In this document: positions 44,414-56,038 of the stretch, piece after piece
Layout: each line of letters begins with the position of its first letter
Numbering within the stretch: position 1 is the first letter of the stretch
Assembly (NCBI GenBank): GCA_025602905.1
Contig: JAHLKI010000011.1
Coordinates: 744,001-808,000, forward strand
Length of the DNA stretch: 64,000 nt
Reading direction: 5' to 3'
Source: Phlyctochytrium arcticum
Lineage: Eukaryota; Chytridiomycota; Chytridiomycetes; Chytridiales; Chytridiaceae
Program-made: the position numbers and the translations under genes
Notes under the pieces: generated by a model
Told to the model about the DNA's origin: nothing
What the model saw: only the letters and a program-made list of their open reading frames with translations
Databases searched by the model: none

Positions 44414-45492
44414 ATGAGCAAGCAAAAGCGATGCCGCATGGCGGCCATTTTCGATTTGATCACGACTGAAAGAGATTATGTCGGAGATCTGAAAGTCATC
44501 ATTGAGGTTAGTAGTCATCCGCCCCATTCGACATTTTGTCTTACTAATCATATTTTTGCCAACATTTACAGGTCTTCAAAAAACCGATGCTGGAAGAACG
44601 AGTCGCGGCACCTAGAGTGGTTAATTTCATATTTTCCAATGAATAAGAAATTCTCACTGTCGCCCAGGTACCCACCACTTTCTTTAGCGGTTTGGCCTGC
44701 CCAGCTGATTTTGTGATGCTTTTAGGACTTCTTGAGCCAATTGGAAGATATGAACGAAAACAATCGACTATTCGATCAGCGCTCCGCATCACAGTGTCCA
44801 ACACAGACCGCCTTGAACACCAACTAGCCAAGGTCGAGCGCAGTCGACTCAAGCTCGATTGTGAGTTGGCCGAAGCACGCCATACCCATCCGACAGAATC
44901 TGTGTCCCTTCGTTGCAAGACTTGACAGAGCCGAGCGCCTTGAAGCCCAGCTAGTTGAGGCGGAGCGCGCCCGAGTCAATATCGAACGTGAACCGGCGGA
45001 TGCGCGGTCAATGGTATGAACCATTCCGAAAAAAAATCATTGGTTGCTACTTCATTGGCTAAATCATTAGGTCCTTTGCAGATGGGCAAATGTCTGAGCT
45101 ATACACCCTACTACAGCAACCATTGCTCCGAATCCAGGCTGGAACAAAACTATCAGTCGGGGTCCAACATTTACCAAATATTTTTGGAGGACGCGGAGTG
45201 TCAACCGGCAACACGGCAGTTTAGTATGGCGTGGTTCTTGATCAAGCCTCTGGAAAGAATTTGCAAGTTATCCACTCTTGATGAGGGTACGTTACAAGTT
45301 CGCAAACCTCAAGACCCGGTTGCTCAATTTTCCTTCCTACAGGAAATTATCAAATACACAAATGAAGCATATCCCGACATGGCTCGATTGAAGGAAGCGT
45401 CGGAGGGGATTGAAGGCATCAAGACAGTTGCGAAGCAGGCAGATGGCGCGCCAAGGGTAGTAGACATTCAAGAGTTTCAGCGATGCCTGTAG
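44414..45492 (+). pseudogene. DH-domain pseudogene with inserted coiled-coil DNA
   Basis: Copies parent exon 1 end (FDLITTERDYVGDLKVIIE), intron 1, exon 2 (FKKPMLEERVAAPRVVNF) with a TAA where the parent has GTG-GAA, and intron 2. Exon 3 is interrupted after about 40 nt by a 42-aa coil repeat (about 44770-45010, TDRLEHQLAKVERSRLKLDC). Intron 3, exon 4 (MGKCLSYTPYYS, FLIKPLERICKL) and exon 5 (EIIKYTNEAYPDMARLKEAS) follow, but the intron between exons 4 and 5 has decayed. Several stops are present, so no exchange factor can be made. Confidence 0.85.
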
Positions 45493-45599
45493 TTTTTTCG
45501 ATCTGAGTCATTCCCCGAAAGCGTCAAACTGGATTATATAGCTCCGTGAGATCCCCGTTGGTTTTCCGATCCTACCTCCCATCGTTCTCAATGATAATC

Positions 45600-47720
45600 A
45601 ATCATGGGAATATTCACTCAACCCGGTACTCTCTTTATCCCGTCACAAGAAACGCGTGTCGCATCACTCGACTCGGGCCACCCCTCTTACCAAGCTGCCT
45701 ACTCTTGAGTCAGCCCAAATGGATGACGCGATACAAATCATCCGTCAAGAGTATGAGGCCGCGATACAAGCGCTGCGAGGTTATCCTCTCTATATGCCTA
45801 GCACAGCAGGAAAAGGAGGCACATGAAGCCGAAATCCTACTTCAGAGGATGTAATCCAAGTAGGCAAAGAACTTCAAAAGCAATTATCCGTACTGCAAGA
45901 TGAATGTGTAGCTTGCATTGAACAGATTGGCGCCGAGGCTGCTGCAGAGATTTTTCAGGCGAAATCATCTCTGGAGCAAGAACAGGCTGATCATGAGGTT
46001 ACACGGCGGAAGCACGCGGAGGTAACACACTCGCTGGAGCAAGAGAAGCGTGACCATGCGGCGACACGCCAGAAGCTCTTGGACGAGAAGGACTTTAAAG
46101 TGCAACATTTTACTGATGAATTGGAAGCTGTTGAGCAAGGCAGTTACGAGGCAAACAATCAGTGGAACTATGAAATGGCCGAGTTGCACGAAGAGCTGCG
46201 GGCATATCACTCGACAATAGAGAACAAGAACATGGAGCTCCACGTGGTTACGGAAATCAGCGAGGCGAAATCAGACGGCTCTGGATAACAAAGAAGAGGA
46301 ATTGAAAAAGAACTCTGCCCGAGAGCAGTGATGGATGATATGGTTTTCCCGGCTCAACGAGACGATTGTCTTTTTGCGCCGGTCCTTGGAACGGGAGCGG
46401 AAGCTCAACGCCACCATTGAGCAGGAGAATGCCGAAGAGCTGCAGCTTCTTAAGGCTGCTCATGCTAGCGAGCTCGAGCATGCAAATGTCTTACTCCAAA
46501 GAGGCACGTATTGCCAATCGTAAAGGCCACGAGAAAGACATGATTTATATCGGCAAAGAGAAGCACAACGCCGCGTCAGTGCCCTCTGACCGTCGACACT
46601 TCAAAAAAGTTCCTTTACTCCGACGGTCCGCAAGGTCAAAGCCACTGCGACTATGGCACCCACGAGGCGAGTTTCGGCTCTGGAGCAGGAAGATGACGCA
46701 GCAAAAAGAGTTTGGCTAACTGATGCCAAAGTCACAAGACCCTGCATCCACAATTGCCATCGCGCAGGAATGTAAAAGGCGCACAAAACAAGTGCTAGAA
46801 AGAAAAAAAGCTAATACCTTACTTGAGCAAAAGAAAAAGAGGCAACGGAAATCCGAAAGAGATGCACTATGTTGGCCAAGAGTTCAAGAAAGCTACTGCA
46901 TCACCGCACAAAGGTGAATTCGTAGCTTGTGTAGAACACGTTGGCGCTGAGGTTGTGGGAGAAGTTCTGAAAGGCGAAATATCTTTGGAGGCTGATCATG
47001 GCAGAAGCATCGGCGGCTCTGGAAGAAGAGAAAAATTGGTTCATAAGGCGACGCGGAACAATCTTGCGGCTACTACCACTCACAGACCCTACCATCGCCA
47101 GAGCTGCAGGAATGCAAAAGGCGCACAAACAAGTGCTAGAAAAAAAAAGCTAATACCTTACTTGAGCAAAGAAAAAGAGGCCCGGCAAAAGGACCTCGAA
47201 TCGATATATGTTGGCCAAGAGTTCAAAAAGCTACTGCATCATCGCGCAAAGGTGAAACTCGTAGCTTGCGTGGAACACGTTGGCGCTGAGGCCGTGGCAG
47301 AACTTCAGAAAGGCGAAGCATTTTTGGAGGCGGAGAAGTCTTCATGCCCTATTCAGCATCTGAAGGCGCTACTACATAAAAAAAAAAAGAGGCACGGAAA
47401 TCCGACCACGAGAAAGAGATGCTATATGTTGGCCAAAGAGTTCAAAAAGCTACTGCATCACCGCACAAAGGTGGATTCGTAGCTTGTGTAGAACACGTCG
47501 GCGCTGAGGCCGTGGGAGAAGTTCTGAAAGCCAAAATATCTCTGGAGGCGGAGAAGGCCGATCATATAATCACACGGCAGTTCAGAAGAAAAACGGGGCG
47601 GCTCTGGAGCAAGAAAAAACTGGTTCATAAGGCAACACGGCAAAACCAGACCATGAAGTATACACGAAGAGGAGGTATAAAAAAAGCCCAAATATCTTTG
47701 AAAAAGAGGTCACGAACAAG
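45600..47720 (+). pseudogene. Scrambled linker and coiled-coil remnants of the RhoGEF family
   Basis: In order: linker fragments (CTCTTTATCCCGTCACAAGA, as at parent 32717), coil (MDDAIQIIRQEYEAAIQAL, NNQWNYEMAELHEELRAYHS), then three or more tandem copies of a module reading YVGQEFKKLLHH / LVACVEHVGAEAVAEL. Frames change repeatedly and stops are frequent. The module also occurs at 41.9-42.1 kb and derives from parent QVGKELQKQLS / CVACIKKVGTESLAEI (about 35880-35990). Confidence 0.8.
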
Positions 47721-48525
47721 GATATGATTTATATCGGTGCAAGAAACGCTAACTTGGATCATTCGGGCAAAGATGAACTCCGTATAGAAAAAAAAGAGCG
47801 TGTGTTGCGGCAATTTTGGATGAACAACCCCTCTATCTTGCGAGTCGATACCAAAAGCAAAAATCTACCCGACGACGGCGGGGATTTGCAAACACAAAAT
47901 ACCTGGGGGGGTCAGACAACATGTATGACCGGGACCATAAATAAAGGAACGGCCGATTGCTTTTTCTCCATGTAATAACACCAAAAAAAAAACGAATATA
48001 TACATCCGTTTCATAAATAATGCTTTGTTTGAGTATAATGGGAAAGAGGAACGTTCAACTGGCTACAATAGAGAAAAACAGAATAATCTATCCCTTCACC
48101 CCCCTCTTCTCTCTTCCAGTCAGTCACCCATTACGAGTGCTATTTAATCTGCAACGCATGAAGTATGTGAATAAACGCACCCATCAGAGGTGTATACAAA
48201 CCGTATGCCATATCTTACCAGATATAACTGAGAGTTTATCATCTAAAATGCCCGAAAATGTTCTGGAAAATCGTTGCAGCTGCGCAATTTTGGAAACGAT
48301 GGGGAAAAGAGACCGATTGAATATGTACATATATATAGAAACTGTGGAGAATAGGGATATGTTCGCAGGAGCAAAGGAAAAAGTGGTACACCTGAGATCG
48401 AAAACAAAGCACATTGGAGAATGACGAGGGAGAGACCCCACACGATATATATATATGAACCACAAACACAATTCTTTGAATGCCAGAGAAATGATATTCC
48501 ATAACTCCCACATAAACAATGGAGA

Positions 48526-48587
<62 letters not shown>

Positions 48588-48962
48588 GATTGAAGAAGAA
48601 GTACGTCTGGATGATGGGGAATGTGTCTTTTGGTCACAAACACATACATTGCTAAAAAAAAACGAACAAAAAAAAACGTATTTGCTCCTTATCCTCATCC
48701 ATGGTCGAGTCTGTAAAAAGAAAAAGTGTGTAGTGCTTTCCTTGCCCTCGCATGCCGTCGTCGTATTGTTGCAAAAATGTGTGAACACCCCCGTATTGAT
48801 TATTCGCCAGCGCTGTCGTCGCTCGGGCTCATCATTCCCACGCCCACATCCATTTTTCCTCGCCCTCGGCCTCACTTCATACCACTCACTTTTGCGCTCG
48901 GCATAAAGTAAAAAGAAGTCAAGTCTATAAGATATAAAGATAAAGTATACAGTACAATCCAA
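47721..48962. other. Intergenic with GA microsatellite
   Basis: No gene is supported. The (GA)n run at 48529-48584 creates long spurious frames on both strands. The right end is the 3' side of SVF1. Confidence 0.6.
48529..48584 (+). repeat. (GA)28 microsatellite
   Basis: Uninterrupted GA dinucleotides over about 56 bp. Confidence 0.97.
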
Positions 48963-50014
48963 CTACTCTTGCGAATCAGTGACAGGATACAAAAACACAT
49001 TTTCATGAAACAGGCGTCCCTTCAATGTATGTTCCGTCTCTCCAATCTTTACGACAGCCTCCGTCTCTTCAAACCACTGGTAGACAAAGGGGGCCGTGAT
49101 GAATGTCTGAATGACTTTGCGGAGGAGAAAGGGCAGTTCACTCAACAAGTCGATTTTGTCAATCATGTGGGATAGGGGGAGGGTCATGGTTAGAGTGAAT
49201 GGTTCAGAGGTGGAAGTAGTGCCGGAGAGAGTGTACGAGACGGCAGAGGGGATCTCGTAGCCGCTGAAATCGTCGTGGGTTTTTTTGAGGAGGGTGACGT
49301 TGCCATCGAGAGATAAAGCAATGGTTTTATCGGCAAGGGTTAGCGTCCCTTCGGTGCGCTGATTGAAATCGTAGCCGTAGCCTTGACACATTTCGTATTG
49401 GTAGAGTAACAGGGAGCCATTCGGGGCATGGAGGTCGGCAAAGGCCCAGCGGGCGACACATTGGGGTTTGACTTGAAGAGCATGAACAAAGAGACCTAGG
49501 CCAGTAGCATCATGCATTTTGCCGTCGATAAAGAGAGTACCGGTGACGGTGGCACGGGGGATGAATTGGGAAGAGACGTAGCCTTCGGCGTCACCTAGGG
49601 CTTTCTTGAAGGGGACTTTGCCGGTTGAGGTGATGCCGTCTGTCGCTTTGAAGACAAGGTCAACAACCAAAGCGGGTGCCGCTTTCAACGTGACATGAAA
49701 GCTTTGAGTGTCCTTGTTGTAAACGGACGTCAAGTTTTCACAAGTGACAGAGATCCCGTCTGATGCGACCGTCAATGACGAACCAGAGATATTGGCCGTG
49801 TATCTCTTTTTAGTTTTGTTGTCAGAGCCGTGGAAGGAAGCCGAGACTTGGACGGAAGGGGACCAGGAGTTGAGAGACGAGTAGGCGATTTGGACCAGGA
49901 CCATGTCTCCTGTGTGGGTATGGAGGTAAAAGGTGTTTGCCTCTGTTGCGCCGCTGGTGAGGACCCATTTGAGGCTGTCGTCTGGGACGTGGGTGTATTC
50001 GTTTGTTGTCGTTG
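48963..50014 (-). CDS. SVF1: Svf1-like survival factor (5' exon not resolved)
   Basis: The main exon codes about 350 residues. Its 5' limit is an acceptor (ACTAAC branch point then ATCAACAG) just above 50014, so a short first exon is missing; I could not place one with the right phase. Conserved Svf1 features are the start of the lipocalin-like fold (LKWVLTSGATEANTFYLHTH, MVLVQIAYSSLNSWSPSVQV), the FKKALG region, CVARWAFADLHAP and FVYQWFEETE near the end. Svf1 proteins protect against oxidative stress and have been linked to ceramide transport at ER-Golgi contacts. It is single-copy housekeeping, transcribed away from the chitin deacetylase. Confidence 0.85.
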
Positions 50015-50677
50015 CTGTTGATTCAATGTTAGTATTCTAGTTCTCTCGTAGCTCTAACGTCCAACTACTTGCCCATTGTGTGTTTTTGCGAAAGAGCTGT
50101 CAGATGATTGTTGGCTACCCGAGTGTGAGTCCAGCGCGTGTGCACTGAAAGTTCCGACCGTTGAATGTTCAAAGCCAAGCCACCCTATGGCCACAACGAG
50201 CCAAATGAATGAAATCCATGGCTCGAGCAATGACGCTGAGTTTTGCTTTCAATGCTTTGACTGATTGACTCTGTTTCTTTCTCGGGTTGCGCTGGGGGGC
50301 TCTCTCTGGGCGGCGAGATCTCTTCTCTCGAGACGACACTCCCTCGCTAACTAACTGCCACACTAACTAACACACACTAACTAACTGCCACTAACTGTGC
50401 CACTAAGTAGACCCATCCCCCCCAGGATATCATAGCATCAAATAACCCGGCCGGAGGCGCAGTTATGATTTTTTGCTTTTGTTCTTTTTGCCGCGCACAG
50501 GTGGCGCCTTCTTCTCTCCGCTTTGATTGATTTATTCTTTGAGCCGCTTTACTGCGTACCGTATAAATAGAGCTGGCAGTTGCTTGACCCCCAGCCCCAG
50601 GTTGATTCTTTAGCCCTAGGGACTTTTTTTCGCTGCAAGGCATTTAGAAACGTAGAACAACAGTAGAAACACTAAGA
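50015..50677. promoter_or_regulatory. Divergent region SVF1 / chitin deacetylase, CTAA repeats, TATA box
   Basis: Contains imperfect CTAACTAACTGCCAC repeats at 50346-50407 and a clear TATAAATA at 50562-50569, 110 bp before the deacetylase ATG. The missing first exon of SVF1 must lie in the left part on the minus strand. Confidence 0.6.
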
Positions 50678-52042
50678 ATGGTCTCGGCAAAAGTTTGGGC
50701 TCCGTTAGTAGTGGCCGCTATGGCCGTGTCGGTCGCTGCTCAGTCGTCTTCCGTGGGTGTTGCTCCGACTCCCGTTCAGCAACCGGCTTCCTCGGTTCAA
50801 CCTGCTGCTCCCTCGGCTGCTCCCCCAGCACCCCAGGCACCATCCACAGGAGTAGCAGCACCCTCGGCGACCCCCTCACTGGCTCCCCAGGAACCCTCCC
50901 AGTTCCTAGCCTCCGCCATCCCCCACCCCGGCGCCGCCGCCTACCCAAACATGCCCACCTCATGGCCAGACTCAAACCAAGTCAAGGGCCCCGTCAACAT
51001 CCCCGCCCTCTTTGAACAACCCCTCATCAAACAAGCCATCGAAAAAGTAAACAAGGAAATCCCTAAAGAATTGTTGTCTATCCCCCTCTCCACCCAACTC
51101 GTCCGTGGGGCTGGCGGTGTCACTTACCCCGGAGGTACAGCTGCCCAACAAAAATACTGCCACTATGCCGGCGGATGCACTCGCAAGGAGCCAGGCGCTA
51201 CGTTCAATGCCGACGTCTCTGCTTGCAAGGGCGCCAACCAGTGGGGAATGACCTTTGACGACGGCCCAACCTCCAAAGCTCAGCACCCCACTGGCGCAGC
51301 CACCGACGACATTCTCGTCGAACTCGACAAACTCAAAGTCAAAACAACCATGTTTGTCGCCGGCTCAAACTGTTTCTTCAACCCCGACATTGTCCGCAAA
51401 CTCGCCGAACAGGGCCACGAAGTCGGCGTCCACACTTGGACCCACGCCGCTTTGACTTCCTGCACCAACGAACAAATCGTCGCTGAAATCCTCTTTACGG
51501 AAGCCTGCATTGTCCGCGCCACGGGCCAAAAACCCCGCTTCTTCCGCGCTCCCTTTGGCGACGTCGACGACCGTGTCCGCTCCATCATCAAATCCCTCGG
51601 CTATGACCACATCATCTGGACATCCGGCCGCGACACCCAAGACACAGTCGACCCCGCCGGTGTCCGTGCCCTCGTCAAAACCTGGCTGGTCGCCCAAACC
51701 GGATTCATTTCCCTCCAACACGACTCGAACGAACTCCAGTCCACTACATCCGTTCAAACCCTCCAGGACCTTCAACAAGTCCCCAACCTCCCCCTCCAAA
51801 TCATGCCCGTCGGTCAGTGCACAGGCATGACCTGGAACACGTCGGTCTCTGCTCCCATCCCCGCAAACACCCCCAACTCTGGCTCCTCCAATGGTCAACC
51901 AGGTGGAACCCCCACCCAGGGCTCATCAGGCAACCAGGGCCCGGCCAAACCCACTTCCACCGGTGGTGCTGTTGCCAACTCGGTCGCGGGAGTCGCCATC
52001 GCTGGCATTGCTGCTGCGGCCGCTGCTGCTCTTGCCCTCTAG
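50678..52042 (+). CDS. GPI-anchored chitin deacetylase (NodB, CE4 family)
   Basis: 454 residues, no intron. A signal peptide (VWAPLVVAAMAVSVAAQ) is followed by a Ser/Pro/Ala-rich stem of about 75 residues. The polysaccharide deacetylase domain spans about 190-350: TFDDGP with catalytic base D194 and metal ligand D195, metal-binding H252-T-W-T-H256, RAPFGDVDD and LQHDSNE. A Ser/Gly/Pro-rich spacer and a hydrophobic C-terminus (VAGVAIAGIAAAAAAALAL) mark GPI attachment. The enzyme converts nascent chitin to chitosan at the cell surface or wall. The paired Cys (CHYAGGC, C219, C263-type) are typical of fungal CE4 enzymes. The start has a TATA box 110 bp upstream and a purine-rich leader. Confidence 0.95.
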   Translation: MVSAKVWAPLVVAAMAVSVAAQSSSVGVAPTPVQQPASSVQPAAPSAAPPAPQAPSTGVAAPSATPSLAPQEPSQFLASAIPHPGAAAYPNMPTSWPDSNQVKGPVNIPALFEQPLIKQAIEKVNKEIPKELLSIPLSTQLVRGAGGVTYPGGTAAQQKYCHYAGGCTRKEPGATFNADVSACKGANQWGMTFDDGPTSKAQHPTGAATDDILVELDKLKVKTTMFVAGSNCFFNPDIVRKLAEQGHEVGVHTWTHAALTSCTNEQIVAEILFTEACIVRATGQKPRFFRAPFGDVDDRVRSIIKSLGYDHIIWTSGRDTQDTVDPAGVRALVKTWLVAQTGFISLQHDSNELQSTTSVQTLQDLQQVPNLPLQIMPVGQCTGMTWNTSVSAPIPANTPNSGSSNGQPGGTPTQGSSGNQGPAKPTSTGGAVANSVAGVAIAGIAAAAAAALAL

Positions 52043-53470
52043 ACTTTCCTCATTTCTTAATCTCACACTATAGACTTTTTTTGCTTGCGTACACACACAC
52101 AACTTTCTTTTTTTCTTTGTCGTAACACATACAATTACACAGTATATATATTTTCTTGACGTGATTTGATTCTCGGTTTGATTCTCGAGGGGGGTCCGCG
52201 TGGCTGGCTATTTCATTGCGCTGTCCGAGTTTTCACACACACAGTGACACACTAACCCCACATAATAACCCTCTATATCATCAACTGTAGCCACCAGACC
52301 TTTCCGCGACCACTTACCCACTGTCTTATCTTGTTGCATTATGTGACCTCTCTCCTATAATAATCACCTAAATTTTTTCATCTTTTCCACATACCCACAC
52401 CCTATATATCCTTTTCTTGACATGAAGCCAACAGGCCAGTATTAAGGGAAACCCCAAATTATCAAAGGTAGGGTAATCGAAAAAGCAGCAGAAAAGAGCA
52501 TAATTCTCAATCCAGAAAAAAACCTTGCCGGTCGGGATTTTTGGAGAAGGGGGCCCAATCGGTGTCGTCGGCACATCCATGCAACAAAGACTTAAGAATC
52601 TCTCATGTCTGTGTCTCATGAAGCAAAAAAACCCAGCAAAAGATCCCCCTTTTTTCTCTTTAGAAAAACAGGAACGACAAAAGTAAATTGGGGATCTCGC
52701 CAGCTGGATATGACCAAAGTAAACTGGGAGAATTTCTGGATATGAAATGTTTTGTTTTCCCATTACACGTGTGCTCTGCTCTTTACGCACTACGTGTTTT
52801 ATTTCTCTGTTGCAGCCTTGTTCAGCTCTCTCCTTCGATCTGGTAATTTGGCTGATCCGCAATTTTTTCACCTACATGTTTGATTTTGTCCCTATTTTTT
52901 TTTGGTTTCCGCATGATTTCCTTACATATAATTTACTCTTTATTCTGCCTTTCGATTGCTCTAGCAATTTCGTAGATTTTACCATTTTTTTTTTATTTTG
53001 GGTTGCTCTTTGCCGGTTGCATACGGATGTATGACTGCTGGTGGTTCAGGTATCTTCCTACCTTTTTTCTGCAACATTCTTTTTACCATCCATCTTTCCA
53101 GTCATATTGATACTTGCTGCTATGTGCTACAGCGATCCAACACCTCACTGCTATGTAAAGCCCCCCAAACATTTTTGCCTTCTCCTTGCGCTAACTCACA
53201 AAATACAAGTCCCTCCTGCGGATCCGTCAGGGGTAACTTTATACCTTTACCACTTGAAGATTTCGTTGTGAGATCCAGAATGCCCTGATTTGGTGCGTTT
53301 GCGTGGGTGATTCTATATATATTGTACTCGCTAGCCAACTCCTTGTGGAAGCAGCCTGTCATGTCCACATCGTGGATACCATCAGTATCAGTCAGGGTTC
53401 CTTGACACTTTGCCGCACATGCTGCCTTCTGGGGACGTGAAAGGTCTCTCTCGAGCCCAGCCCAAAACAT
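52043..53470. other. Intergenic, T-rich on plus strand
   Basis: 1.4 kb without a supported gene. TATATATA at 52144 probably belongs to the deacetylase 3' end. A minus-strand frame at 53120-53491 has a plausible residue mix but no domain or start context. Confidence 0.45.
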
Positions 53471-53471
53471 T

Positions 53472-53717
53472 ATGAGATCAACAATCATCATTCAAAACGG
53501 GATGGCCAAACTTGTCGATTTCGGCCTATTTGAGAACGAGATGTTGGATGACCCCGGCATAACTGTCGGCCGTCCCACATTATTCCCATTTTGCAAGGTA
53601 GTGCATTATTTACAATTAATGCCCCGGTGCGCCCTCGCGCCTGGGGGTAAGCTCTGGTTTAAATTTATGAATTCTGAAGTCAACCCATGTGTTAGAGCAA
53701 AGTACAACAAATTCTGA
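53472..53717 (+). other. Possible protein-kinase activation-loop fragment
   Basis: The frame contains NGMAKLVDFGLFE and, ten residues later, GITVGRPT. The first part looks like kinase subdomain VII (AKLxDFG) but nothing before or after continues a kinase domain. Either a gene relic or chance; no function is claimed. Confidence 0.25.
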
Positions 53718-54700
53718 TGACGGATGGCAAAAGTGTAGAACGAAGCTCAACTAAAACATGAAGATTGAATTTTTGGATCACGGGGCAAGTGGTGAACGTG
53801 AAAAGGAAAGCTATTAGAGAGAGGAGACGTGTCCGTGTCCAAGTAAGTTGATCTGGCCATGGGCACGGAATAGTTTAGAAGCTAAGAGCGGCATACGTCC
53901 AATAATGGCAGAGTCGGAGTTCCTGAAGTGGTAGGCAGGAGAAGGGAGCGTCAGCATGGACAGAATGGGATGTAAATCAAAAATCAGAATAGTGCTGCGG
54001 CAGATAATTATGGGGTATCGAACATGGGCAGATGGCACAAATAAATTGTTAGAGGACTTCCCATATTACATGAAGAAGTACAGAACATACGTTCATCGCG
54101 TACTCTTCAAGTCCCTCTACCACTCCCAGGCAAATGCTAACTAGACCCGTACCATTCAAACCTCATCACATTCCAAATATGATATGGCATGGCAAAGCCC
54201 TGCCCATTCTACATTCGCCCAAATGCTAATCATCCCTACCGTCGTCAAGGTTCACATCGTCATCTCTCAGAAAAGCATGATCGGCACGGCGCAAAGTAGC
54301 CTTGACGGGCAGCATTGCCAGCACTGTTTCTCATGATGTGCTATCCTGCAATCCGCCTACGAACCGCAGTGGACTGAAAAGGAGCAGTAGGGCATTGGCA
54401 AAATCGCGTGCCGTCATTCAGGTGGTTTGGCCAGCTCTTCATGCTAGAAGGCTAGTGCGTTGGGGGCACTCCAGCCCAGTTGGCGAGCAGCGATGAAGAA
54501 GGGAAGATTGTCCACTCCCAAACGCGTCCGGAAGCAATTACTGGTACATATATAGCCAAGGTTTTCCTGCCCAGAAAGCAGCGAGGCATGGAGAGTCACA
54601 TTCAACGAGAAATGGGAAATTGGGAGAAGAAGTGTCAGGGCGAAATGCGGTAGGATAGGAAACATAGTGGGGTAATGGACCTAGAGGGAGATGAAGCAGA
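53718..54700. other. Gene-poor DNA
   Basis: No supported gene. Purine-rich on plus strand toward the right, merging into the satellite array. Confidence 0.4.
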
Positions 54701-55640
54701 GGAACCTTGTTGAGTAAGATGACATTGAGGAAATCGTGGCAACGTGCAAAAGAATTCGAGAATCACGGCAAGGCGACATTAAAGGGATCCGTGGTGAAGA
54801 GAAAATTTTGGAGAGGGTGCTACAATCGGGAAAGCAGAATACGTGGGGAAAACAACAAGGAGTGAAAACTAACCAAAAAAATGAAATTAGCAAAATTTGT
54901 AGATCGTCGGCGTTGTAACAGACAGCAGGAGATTTGATCAGCTAAATAGAGACGGCAAAAGGGGTAAAGGTGAAGAGCAAATTGTAGAGAAGGAAAGATT
55001 TTCATGGGCTAGCGGAAATAAAGAAAATAGGAGGAAGTCAACATGAAGGGAAAAAATTGCAAAAAGTGCGGAAATTCTCGAAATCGGCCAAATACCTAGA
55101 TCGCCAGCCTCGTAACGGACAAAGGGAGAGCTGAACAGCCAAATAGAGCCAGTAAAAAGGACGACGGTATAGAGAAAATTGTAGAGGAGGAAATGATACC
55201 ATACCCAAGTGGAAAGAAAGAAAATAGAGGGAAATCAACTTATCAGAAAAAAAATTAGCCGAAAGGCACGGAAATTCGGGAAATTGCCAAATTCCTAGAT
55301 CGTCAGCGTGGTAACGGACAAGGAGAGAACTGAACAGGCTGAACAGAGACAGTGAAATAGGTAGGAAAAAAGCGCAATTTACAGAGCATGGATGGATACC
55401 ATAACCAAGCGGAAAACGAGAAAACAGAAGGAAATCATTCGAAAATCCAAATGTTGGGAAAACCAGCCAAAAAAGTTAACGGACGCGTTGATATCTGCAG
55501 AGAGAAACCTCCAGAGCAATATAGATACGGAAAAAGGGACAGATGTAAAGAGCAAATTTCCGGGAACGGAATAGATCCAAATAAAAGGTGAAAATATGAG
55601 AATTTGGGGAACATCAACATGGGATGAAAAATTCTTAAAA
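54700..55640 (+). repeat. Satellite-like tandem array, about 198-bp period
   Basis: TAGATCG(T/C)C(G/A)GC...GTAAC(A/G)GACA begins at 54900, 55097 and 55296 (spacing 197 and 199). Other shared phrases are GAGCAAATTGTAGAG(A/G)AGGA, ATACC(A)TA(A)CCAA(G)G(C/T)GGAAA and AATAGAG(A/C)CAG. At least three full units plus decayed edges, strongly purine-biased and noncoding. Confidence 0.85.
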
Positions 55641-56038
55641 AATTCTTGAAATTCAGGAAATCAGCAAATTTAGCGGAGAAATGGGTTATGTAAGCGGATA
55701 GGGTGACTGTGCCGAGCCCAAGGACCGCGCCACAAAGCGTAACACCTGAAACATTTTGTCACGGAGGCGTGAGCCGCGTGACAGCGGTCAGACTGACAGT
55801 CACAGGCGAATTAATTGCCATACCAGCCACCAGAAGTTCAGCAAACGCGTTTGCAACTTTGCAAGTTTGCACGTCTAAATCTTGCCAAACGAACCAAAAG
55901 ACTGCCCTCCACGGGCGAGGAAGGAGCCGCCAAGAGGCGACGTGTAGCCAGAGTGAGTTGTAGTGCGCCCAAGGCCTTGGACCGGCTTGAATTCCGAGGT
56001 AAGATTAGACATTTGGTATGGGGATCTTGTGAGTATTG
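55640..56038 (+). other. Region upstream of piggyBac remnant
   Basis: A short frame (55815-56039) with basic residues (GEEGAAKRRRVARVS) may be an older part of the transposase locus. The join to the piggyBac frame is not open. Confidence 0.3.

Noticed and set aside
48184..48962. Minus-strand frames of 111-239 codons with poly-Ser-Leu
   Set aside because: Produced by translation of the (GA)n microsatellite.
53120..53491. 123-codon minus-strand frame
   Set aside because: Plausible composition but no domain, no promoter and no splice partner.
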